Below, one piece after another: positions 35,401 through 47,400 of a stretch of DNA of 64,000 nt. Under the pieces are notes generated by a model, which was given only the letters and a program-made list of their open reading frames with translations, ran no database searches and was not told the DNA's origin. Made by a program: the position numbers and the translations under genes. Location: positions 4,774,001 to 4,838,000 of the forward strand of contig CM019066.1 of assembly GCA_009667805.1 (NCBI GenBank), in the 5' to 3' direction. Origin of the DNA: Leptobrachium leishanense (taxonomy: Eukaryota; Chordata; Amphibia; Anura; Megophryidae). Numbering within the stretch: position 1 is the first letter of the stretch; each line of letters begins with the position of its first letter.

Positions 35401-38400
35401 TAAAGTGGTAAGACTGTGTGAAGTGCCGCTTCACATGCAGACATCATCCTGTCGATCTGGAGCGCTCGTAGCCGCATGAATTCAGGGAGACAACCAACAT
35501 GGGCTAGGGCTGAGCACGCCCATCAAACCTTGACCAGGTGCTTGGTTACCTTTTTATGTGCAATAAGTAACCAAGTTACACCAGACACACACTTGGCGTA
35601 ATGTACATAAGAATTGATTGGGGGGAAAACTACGATCTATTTAATCGATTTTTATGGAAATAATCGTTAGTTGCAGCCCAATGGGAATATTTATGGTTAA
35701 CTACACAGTGACCGTACCCTAAATGGAGAATTCACTATAATAGGTCATCGAAGTTAAACCCCTGTTCTTTCATTGGTGGTTATTGAATGACTCTTTCTGC
35801 TGTGGGACAGAATGAGCTTTCCATTGAAGTACAATTCCTTATGGATCACCTACAGCTGCAAATTCTCTACCTCCTGATACGATTTCAACCAGTCTTCCTC
35901 AGGATTTCGAACGAGAAATCTGATCAGAGATGTATGATGTTTCCATTCGCCTAGACTCCTAGCGTTTGGATTCCTTGGGTTATGATATCTTCTGTCCACC
36001 TGAAATACCATAGCCATGAATATCACAGAAGAAGAGTTAGTCGGCTCCACCTAAAACTTCTCCATTGTCTAAATTGACTTGATTCCCTGCTAGACCTGGA
36101 ATGGAGCGGTGGGATTCTGGAGAGGGTCTAAGCTTGGAGGGGAGTACATTCCAGAGAGTCTTATCGTTGCTCTGATAAAGCCACATTCAAATGGATGGAG
36201 ATGACTGTACGTTCCTCCGAACGTTTACCGTCTGTTGGATTGAGGTCTGCTTGTGCATATTTGACCATACCAAAAATTACAGCCAAGGACGAGACTAGGA
36301 GCATGTCTTTTAGAGGGCATTGATTGCAGGTCGATCGCCATCAAAGGGATAGATTAGTCAAACCTCAACACCATAAAGGGGGCTATTTACTGGTCACCGT
36401 TGTGTCCGATAAGCTTGCCATAGTTTCACTCGCCTGTTAAAATCTCGACACGTTGCCTGAAAACAAAGCTGACAAACGGTACCCCTGTTATCCTGCAAAC
36501 TGCGGCTATTCTCATTCATGGTTCTGCTGGTGTTTGTAACACAGGCTAACGTACTTCCGTCTTTTTAAAGTGACAATTTCCATTGACCTGTCAATATCGT
36601 CGATGCATGGTAAATCTAATACTGAAGAACGTAAACCGATTTAGAGTGGAACAGATGGTGAAATCTATGCAAAATAACCGTGATGGCTACACCTAGAACT
36701 GTTGTAACGGAGCTCAGACCTAAGTTTCTCCGTTAATGTCTCTCCGTCGCAGGACCTGTTTTTCTCCCACCAGATTGTCTGTGCAGGAACATTCTAGGCT
36801 AAAAATCACACCCCCCCCCCTTTTTTTTATTTTTTTATTTTTACATATTATATCTATTGCCCTACCTAGTTATTCCTTTTTTTTTTTTTTTTTTAATACT
36901 CCCCTCCCTCCTCTTCCGCTCCCGTCGTGGTAACTCTGCAACTTGGCTAATGGTTTACGTGAGATGCGCGCTTCCTCTCTTCTTTGATTAGTGTTTCGCG
37001 CAGCACTAATCACAGCCGGCGGCTCGCTACTGCGGCGAGTAGGAGACGTCATCGCGCTGAGAGCGCGATGACATCTCCTAGTCGGCAGAGGCGGGAAATA
37101 CACATCCCGCTCTGCTGACTGACAGCTGGGAGGGTGGAGTAAAGTCCTCCGCATCTCTCTCGGCTGTTTCAGCCGATTGGCTGAGCGGAGGGGGGGAGAA
37201 AAGAGGTCATCATGACCACCTAAAAAAGCTTAGGTGGTCATGTTGCCTAGCGTATCCGATGGATGAAATAAAAGCGCAGTTATAGCATCGCCCCCCCCCC
37301 CTCCAGACATTAGACAGGACTCAGAAGTGGGGTATAAACAAATGGATACTTTAATGAAACGCGTGAACCAAATGTTTGAGCACATTGCAATCACCGCTTG
37401 GGTCCCAGACTGCCTGGACATGTTTGACAATATAGAACATGCAACTACTAACAAGGAGATGGATGCGATAAACTGCTACAGAGAGAAATGTTTGCTTAGT
37501 AAACACACAACACAACATGGGCTTCTACTGAGCGAACGTCTCAATTTGTGACTGCTGTAAAATGTTTGTCATGGGACGGGGGGAAAGCGTTTTCAGTGAC
37601 ACCTACTGTTGTTGTAGAAACACAAACCTAAAACCTCCTGCACCTATAAGGGACATTGGGGAGGGTTAGGGAGCAATATGAGATGTTTGATCCACCAGAA
37701 TCTGCAGTCTGACACCTTCAAACAGTAATTCCAGGTACCCCCAGTTCAAAGTGACTGCCGTCACCACTTCTTTCATTTGAAATCCTGCAGACCTGGCAAA
37801 ACGTGTCGCCGTGTGTCCTCGGGTCCCTTGTTTTCTGCTCGAAGTGGGCAGTGGTCCCCTGTGCTGCTGTCGTGGTGGCAGACTTGGAACAGGGAGGCAA
37901 GGGCATTTAAATTCACGTGGTGTTTCATCTCATTGTGAAACTTTTGCGGTAACCAGCTGTTTTTAGTGAGTCTTTATTTTGTAAAGCTCACTGTATTTTA
38001 TCGTATGGGTCTTTTATTATTTTTTGTTCTATGCTGATTTTTTTTTTTTATTTTTTTTTAATGAGATGAGCTGCAGAGTTTTCCTCCCTCCAGCCCACCG
38101 AATGTATAAAATTGCAGAGTGTTTCTTCAAATCCATCCAATATTGTTTTGAAGGCTTGAGGTTTGACACTTATCTTTGCAGATGGCGAAAAAATGTTCCT
38201 GCTTCTTTCTTTTGGTTTTTCAAAGTATCTTGTGCCTACGTCAACCTTCCGGGAGGGTTAAAATGGTATCTCTCCCCCCCCCCCCCCATTTCTTTGTTTC
38301 CCCTGAAGCTTCAGAGCCTTCCACTTAGGAGGAGGAATATTTTCCTGGAAAACGTGGTAATACAGCTACCAAGTCCTGATGGTCGCCACCTCCTCCTCAG

Positions 38401-41400
38401 CGTTTTGGGGAGCGACGGCTATCTTATGTCTTTCCAGCCCCCCCTGGGGGGGGGAGGAGGAGAAAGAACACAATCTGCTAATAGCAGTCCCAATCCTCAC
38501 TGTAACAAAAACTTCAACCGCGTTGCTGCTGCATTACAACAGGCGGGGAATCAGGGTTATAATGACTGAAAATCCCTGTACAATACAGATATTAGGTGTT
38601 ACTGTAATTTCCATACACAGGCATTCTACTGATATTGTTTTTATATTCTATTGGTATTTTTTTAGAAGCTGCATTGCTAATAAATCTCATTATTATCACT
38701 AGAAATCCCCATGAGCAGGAGATCTGAACACTTTTATTTATCTGTATCGCAGTTACTGTATTTGGCACTGGGGTCTATCCATATCAAGCGCTCCAGCAAC
38801 GGCTGCTTGACCATTCTTTTATTTTTTTGGCAGGGATGACCTGTATATGTTGGTAGATTAAAACAAGATTATTTTAATTTTATACGAATTCGTTTAAAAA
38901 TGGCGGCCGTGTGTTTTATTTTTTTTTATTTTTTTTGCATTTGCAGTAAACTGCATATTTCCATCATGGTTTGTCACAAAGCTGTGGCACGAAACTTATT
39001 ATTATTCTTGACTATCTTGTTTCCATGTGACTAAAATTTCATGCCGAACTTGACACTCACGATTATAAAAAAAATTAACCTTTCGGAAGGGCAAATATTA
39101 TTATTATTATTATTATTAATATTCTTTATTTATAAAGCGCCAGCATATTCCACAGCGCTGTACAATAGGCACAGTATAGACAGGGTTACAATACATTGAA
39201 CAACATTTGACAAACAGTACAGGAGGAGATGAGGGCCCTATTCCCATAGGAACTCACAATCTAGGAGGGTTGGGGTTGGACCCAGGAGGAGAGGACTGTA
39301 AGGTGAGAGTGATTGATGGTTGCGTCAGTGAGTTGGGTGGTAGGCTTCCCTAAATAGGAATGTTTTCAGGGAGCGTTTGAAGGAAGAGAAGTTAGGGGAA
39401 AGTCTGACAGTACGAGGGAGAGCGTTCCAGAGAGTGGGGGCTGCGCGTGAGAAATCCTGCAGTCTATCATGGGAAGAGGTGATGCGGGGAGAAGCTAGGC
39501 GCAGGTCACTGTTTGACCTTGGGGAGCGGGCTGGGGTAAAATAAAATATTTAGCGTCATAAATTTTTTTTACATTTTTTTTTTTTTTTCCAGGGACCCTG
39601 AAATATGGTATTTATTTTTTTTATCAATCTAATTTTTTTTTAGTAAAATTTGAGGTAAATTTCTCTGGAACTAATAACAAAAATTAAAATTTTGTACACC
39701 GTAAAGTACTATATCGTAGTAAACTCCAGTAAAAAGTTTGAGTTTGATATTCCACTGGGAGTTATGCCAGGTACAAAACTTACAAAAACTCGCGAGATCA
39801 GACGACAACAACGTTAATATATTATACAGCAAAATGACATTATTTAAAAATTATTTTTTATTTTTTTTTAGCGCCAAACCATTTCTGGGCAAATTTTCTA
39901 GTTAACCCTAAATTTAACTTCTCTTTGCTTCCCGTGTTTCAAATAATGTTAGAACCTCCATCCACCCTCCACCCCCCCCCCCGGCAAAACTCACTTGATA
40001 GTGAATGGGTTAAAATGCCTTCAAAATATTAATGCTTTATATTGTGCTTCTTCTTCGCTTCTTTGTGGTTTTCTGTATTTTCTGGTTTCTAATTTAAAAA
40101 AATATATATTTTTTTTTTTTTTTTGGCAAAATGTTCACATGGGGGGGGGTGAAAACTGGTTCCCTAAAGCCACTTATTTTTTATGTGTAATGGGTTTAGT
40201 GGGAGTCTGAGCTATTTTACTGTAGTTTTATGATCGCTCTTTCCAGGGTGGAAGGTTTCTCTCTTTTTAAATCTTTTTTTTTTTTTTTTTCATATATAAT
40301 CAAAAAATTTTTTTGTTTTTTGCAGAGCAAATATGATAGCGGCAGTGGTGGCAGCAAAAAGGACGTCATCAACCTAACGGATGACAATTTTGACAGCGAA
40401 GTATTGAACAGTGATGACGTGTGGCTGGTTGAGTTCTTTGCACCGTGGTGTGGTCACTGTAAGAGGTAAGTGCCTGTGTGTCCGTGTTCAGCAAATGGTT
40501 CCGAAAGAATGGTTTTTAATAGTAATGTGGTGTATACAGCCCTACACGATAGACTGCTTAAATTCTATATATACTCCATTGTTCTTCCCTGGACACCCCG
40601 TCCCACACACTCTCAATTACAGAAAAGTGAACATACACATGAGCATGTGTAAATTTTATATTCTAGGGATGCACTGAAATTTTGGCCAAACGGGAAAAAC
40701 GGCTTGAGGGGGAGGGGGAGCCGAAAATCAGTCATCCGAAACTGGGCATGGAGGCCCAGCCCAGCCCGGCCAGGTGCTTGTCTGAGCACGGAAGCCGGCC
40801 GAGCCAGCCCTCTACGGCCCAGGCTCGGATGACTTTTTTTTTCTCCTTCCTCATGGCAGCGGGTCCGGAGCCCAGCAGGGTGGCACACAGCAGATTCCAC
40901 GCTCCAGCGGGGCTCCTTAGTTACAGGGGCCATGTCCGGGGAGGGGGGGGGCTGTGCTGTCCTCACGGGCCTGTGGCGCAAACGTCCCAACGGTGACCAG
41001 AGGGGTCGCCCGGGGCCTGCCGATTGGCTACAATTTAGCAAATAGGAGCCGAGCTCCCAGGTAATGCAGCGATCCAGTGGAGGAATCTTGCTTGTGGCAA
41101 AGTGTTAGGGCGAGGAGCCCCAAAGAGGGAACTGGCAAGACTGAGGATTGGCAGGCCCCGGGCGGCTCCTCTTGTCCCTGTCAGGATGTTTACGCCATAG
41201 GCCCAGGAGGACAGCACAGCCTCCCCGGACATGGGCCCTGTAACCCAGGAGCTACGCTGGAGTGTGGAATCTGCTGTGCGCCACTCTGCTGGGCTCTGGA
41301 CACGCCGACCTAAGGTAAGAGCAGCACGGGTTTAAAAAAAAAAACCTGTCCGAACCTGGGCTCTAGAGGCCGAGCCGGGGGCTAGCCTAGGCCTGGAGGC

Positions 41401-44400
41401 TAGCTGGGCACAGGTTCGGATGATTGGTTTTGGTTCTCAGTTTTGGCCGATCTCTGCCCACATTTTCGGTTTCGTTGTCGGCTCCCCATTAGTTTTTCTT
41501 TAAAAAGAAAAACTAACTCCCATTATCACAGAATTCGCTGCAAGCCGGGAGAGCTGTATCTGTTGCATTGATTTAAAACTTTCACAGCCACGTTTGGCAC
41601 TTAATGAATAGGCTGTACAGCGTTAAAAAGTCTGTGTGTGCTGGTGATAGGGAGTCTTGGCAACGCAGATGTTTCCGAACTACAAACCCCATGATGCTGT
41701 GCCAGCCTTATGCATGTCTAAGCATCTTGGGACATGTAGTTCCAAAACATCTTGGTTGCCAAGGCTCGGTATGACTGGCTGCCATAAGCTAAACAAACCA
41801 GGTGTTTGGGTATTAATCCATGTTAACCCCAACTTGATTTTTAAATGTACGTTTCCGTGTGTTTTTAGTCTGGAGCCTGAATGGGCGGCCGCCGCCACTG
41901 AAGTGAAGGAACAAACCAAAGGAAAAGTGAAGCTGGCGGCTGTTGATGCCACCGTTCACCAAGGACTGGCCTCTCGCTTTGGGGTGAGCGTAGCATGAAA
42001 TTGCTTATTTTCTGTTTATTTCCTGGGTATGATGTGTTTTAATTCCTGGAATCATTTTATGTATATGGTTTAGAATTTGTGTTTGTAAAAATAAAATTTA
42101 TTTTTACAATGTTTTTGTTTTAATTGTGCGGCTTCACAATTCCCAAAGATTTCTGTTCTCGTCAGTTGGGATAAACGTTTAATATAAATACACACGCTTG
42201 GCTGTAGAAGAAATTAGAAATTCTATATATTTCTCATATTAACCAAGCTTTTAGCTTTTTAGCACTGATTGTGTAATTCAGTCCTCTGACGCTACATGTG
42301 GTTTGTTGTGGGCGTTTTAGATCCGTGGATTCCCAACAATCAAGATCTTCCGGAAGGGTGAAGAACCGGTTGATTTTGACGGTGGAAGAACAAAAGCGGA
42401 TATTGTCGCTCGTGCTCTGGATTTGTTCTCTGACAACGCACCAGCCCCTGAGGTTTTGGAGGTAACACATGCATTTTTGATCATGTACACACGCTTACAT
42501 TTATCTTTTTAATTTTAGAACTTGTCAGAGTTTTAAATAAGAGGAGCTTCTTGTGTTTGTTTTGTGTTTATATATTTTTTTTTTTTATGTCTATAGCATA
42601 ACTCCGTGCCACAATCATTTGAGTAATAATTTGGCTACCAGTAATCCTGACCAGGCTTTAGCCGCAGGACGTTCACGGTTTTCTTGGGTCTTTAGAGACT
42701 CTGACACAGTCTGACATCATGCTTTGAAATGTGAATTATTTGCGCTTCTTCTACATACCCTGACCGCTTTAACGTGGTCAGGCTGCCCCCACCTCCCTGA
42801 CCAGCCCCATTTGGCTGGTACAGGTGTGTGTGTGTGTGTGTGTGTCGCTGCCACACAGCTGTCCCTTAAGATTTTGAATATCCCGCCTGCCGGGGACCGA
42901 AGATGACATCATCTTGTCTCCACAATGCTCACCGTAGCCCTGGGCTTGTAAAGTACAAGTACACGGGAGATGCCCTAATTGTGTATACGCCTACATGACT
43001 TTCATTCGTAGTCTTCTGCGATTTGCATAAGAAGCACCAGGGACTTCTGCATTTTGGAAACCCTGAACTAAAGAGGAGCAGCCGAGGGAGAAAAGGGGAG
43101 TATTTAACTTTTAAAATAAAGCAATTGGGCAGATTCTGGCAGCAACATCGCCACAACTATTTTAGGGGGGGGCGTGGTTTTGTTTTATAGTGTTGTGTTT
43201 TTTTTTTTGGTTTTTTTTTTTTAAGAAATTTTAAGATTGTATTTAATAATCTCTTTCCTCTGATAGATCTTGAACGAAGATGTTGTGAAGAAGACTTGTG
43301 AGGAGCACCAGCTGTGCATTGTTTCTGTATTGCCACACATTCTGGACACAGGTATGACCACAGCTCTGCTCTGCAGGTTCAGGTCGAAAACACCCCCCCC
43401 CCCCTTTCTTTTCTCTTGCAAAAATCGAGGTATTTGTGTTTTTTTTTTAAAAAAATTATTTAATTTATTCCAAAATCATTAAAAAAATGGAGCGTCGTTT
43501 CGGCTCACCAAGGCGCCGTTATCAAGGTTAGAAACATAGAAACATAGAAAAATGTCGGCAGATAAGAACCTTTCGGCCCATCTAGTCTGCCCAATTACAT
43601 GGATACTTTACCTGGATTTATCTTTTGTTTAGGATAGCCTTATGCCTATCCCATGCTTGCTTAAATTCAATTACTAACAGGTTACAGTGTATCTCTAAGC
43701 ATGTGTAAAAATACAATATCAATAAACACACTCACCAATCCGTTGGTTTGGGAAGGATTTGATCTACATACTTAAGGCAATGCTTTTTGATAAGACGCCT
43801 CGTGGCAGAGTAAAGTGTGTCTATAGTGCATGAGACCGGTCGTTACAGCTGTGTCCTCAGAGTTTCTCCTTCAAACGCAGGTGCTGCCGGAAGGAATTCT
43901 TACTTGGAAGTCATGCTGAAGATGGCGGAGAAGTACAAGAAGAAAATGTGGGGGTAAGCGAGGCAGTGTGTGCATTAAAGGATGGTAGAGATGGCAGTGT
44001 CGCGCTCTAGGAAGCAGACTGGCTTTCATTTATACTAGGCATTAATAATGCAGCAGTGGAAGCGTTCGGCAACCTTGGCTCTCCAGATTTTTTGAAATTC
44101 CATTTCCCGTGAGACTGATCTTCTCTTTGTCCGAGCCTCCTGGTAAACATGGATCAAAAATTTCTGGAGGGTCATGGGTGCTGACCCCCCCCCCCCTTCC
44201 CCCGTGCTAAAGTGTGACCTTATTCTTACCAGTATGTTTCTGTGCGCAACTGCACAGGGAAAACGTATCACCACCCTTCGTAAGCAGAGCGAAATGGGAC
44301 TTATTCTAGATGTTGTGTCCCCAGCAGACAGGTGTACATAGTAGGTGGAATTCGTGTGTGTGTGTGTCTGTCTGCACCTGCAGAAAAGGCTTCCTGTTAT

Positions 44401-47400
44401 CTCCTAACCTGCACCCCCTCACCCTCACGACTTGTCCTGAGCTGCACCTATCTATGGAACTCCCTCCGTTGTAACATTCGACTCTCCCTGTGCCTCCAGT
44501 CTTCCAATACATCTGTAAAAACACATTATGTCAGACAGGCATCTCTCTCCATAATCCCCCCCAATTCATTTCCGAATCTTCTTCACAGCTCCCCTGCAAC
44601 ACATTTCTTCTCATATTCTGCTGTTTACCCTCACCTCCGTGTGTCCCCTACTGCTCTTAGATTGTAAGCTCACTGGTGCAGGCCCTCTTTCCAGAGTTTG
44701 TTTGTTTTGGCCTACCCATTGCACAGCGCTGCAGAATATGTCCTATATAATTGTCATTCCAAATCCTGTGCGTATACAGCTATGAATTCCATGGGCCTTA
44801 ATATGCAAGTTATTAGTGATGCACCGAAATGAAAATGTAGGGAACGAAACCGAAAATGCAAGATGAGCTCGGCTGAAACCAAAAATGTCTTTTTACCCTA
44901 AAGTTTTTCTAGTTGTCTTTGTAGAATTGTATTAATATTCAAACTTAATTTGAATTGAAAGTCAAGCAAATAATAACCACACATTTATTCAATGTAATAT
45001 GCCAAGATTGGACAGAAAATATCTTCGCTGTCCAAATCAAAAAATTCCTCTGAACCAGAGGGGAAAAAAAAAAAACCATAGTCTCCTATTCTTCTTATAG
45101 TAGATTAAACCAATAAAAACATTTTCTAAATAATAAAAAAGGTCCTTTCAACAACAAAAAAAATCTGTTACAAATTTAAAGTCTTTATACAAATAAAAAT
45201 GCCTTTTTTATTTTTCTTAAAAAAAAAAAAAATCTCTTTTTAAATTTTACTAAAATAACCAGGCCCGGAGGCTCCAGTTGAGCACCAGGCCCAGGTTCCG
45301 GCTGATGTTTTCGGTCGACTGAAATTTCAGTGCATCCCTACAAGGTATGCTTTACTCACATTTATGTGTCTGTAAGGTTGAGTAGGATAGAGGAGGCCAA
45401 GAAAGGGGGAAAAATTTAAAGTGCAAGTACAGATGCCAAAATCACCAGACTATATCGGAATGTAGTGATATCATTTTTTTAATTGGGTCAATGTTACATT
45501 TCAAAGACGAGCTTTCCAGAGTATCACCCTCTTCTGGGTGGGTGTGTGTGTGTCATGGCTGCCTAACAAAGTCTTTGTTTTTCTTTTATCTCTCTTCGTA
45601 AGATGGTTGTGGACAGAGGCTGCGGTTCAGATGGATTTGGAGTCCTCCCTTGGAATTGGTGGCTTTGGTTACCCAGCCATGGCTGCTATCAATGCAAGAA
45701 AGATGAAATTTGCACTCTTAAAGGGCTCCTTTAGTGAGCAGGGAATTAACGAGTTCCTGAGGTGAGATACCTGAGCATGTGATGCTGCTTTACCAGTGTA
45801 GTATATTGGTGCAAATGAGCATCTGTTTGCAATGTACAGTTGAATTACCCATCTCTTCCAACAAGGCAGCTGTCTGCAAATAAACTGATTCTTGGGTTTT
45901 AAACTATGACCCTATGATATATGTGTTACAGGTAAAGCCTGAAGTGCAGTTAATCCTAGGATTATCTGGGTAATTCTGACATTACCCAAAACCGCTGGCT
46001 AAGGCTGGGGTCAGACTAGCGCATTTTTAACGTGCGTTTAGGCACACTTAATCACGGCCGCAGTGGCAGCAAATGATGCGCAATGACGGCCAATATACGA
46101 AGTACGGCCGCGCATCGCAAGTGGAAAATGAACTCATTTTTTCGAGAATACAGAACCGCTAGTGCGCTGCGTCTGCTAGCGGCGTGTGTGCATGATTAGG
46201 AGACGTCAGACGCTGCTAATGTCCAGCCTACATAATGTCCAGACGCAAAAAGTGTTTTATTGACGATCCGTAAAAGATCACGCACGAAAATGCGCATCGT
46301 ATGACTGGTTTCGCGCATTCCATGAAAAAATACGTCCATGCATTCGGACGCACTTTTTGACGTTCGCTGCGAAAAATGCGTCCGTTTGACCGTAGCCTTA
46401 AGCTGCAAAAAATGAAAATTTCGGACTTTACTCGGGTAATTTTAGGACTGACCAACTGCCCTTGGGTAACAGTCTGGAAGAGCTGAAAAATGTGCAAGTC
46501 TGAAGCTTCACCTGGGTAATCCTGAGGACTATCCACAGCTTCACCTGGGTAATCTGCAGAGCATCCAACCCCGCTTGGGTAACAGTGAATTTTACTATTA
46601 TCTATGGATATTATCAATGAAAATGGCAAAAGACAAACATTAAAATGTATTGCGGATATAATGAATATACAGAGTAACAGGATATGTTTCTTATATGAAT
46701 GTGAAAGAGTTACATGATCTTATCTGTCGTATGTGCTTATATATCATTTATAAAACATAATAACCATCAGGTTACTCTTTATATAATATCTTTATCTTCA
46801 TAAATAAATTTTCAGACAATTAACTCAGAGTTACATGACGGTTATTTAGTGTGCTTTGTGACTGGATACAATTTCATTACAAATAACAAACAAAAACACT
46901 TTTGTTGTCAGTCAGGTAACAGTTTGCAGCTTTACCCGGGTAATCCTCGGAATTCAGTCATCTGTAACCTGCTGAAAAACCAAGAAAAGTGGAAAACCCA
47001 GAGGCGTTTGGATACTTTGCAGATTACCCGGATAAAGTCTGATGTTTCGTTGCACATTGCACTTTATCCAGCAACACTAGAGTAATGTGCGAATTACCCA
47101 GTTAAAACAGAGCAGAAAAGCAGGGTACCCAGAGGCCTCTGGATACTTTGCAGATTACCCGGATAAATTTAATTTCACTTCGGATTTTTGCTAATGATGC
47201 CCGGGTAATCCTAGGATTAACCGCACTTCGGGCTTTACCCGTAACATTGAGATATATCTCAATCAAATTTATTTTTTTGTTACTATAATTTTGTCTTTTC
47301 ACCTGATGTTTTTGAGATTTGGTAAAATTAATTCAAATATTTTGTTTAATTTCTACCTGCTGGTTCTGAGCTTTAGCACTGTGTGATGTGATGCACTAAT

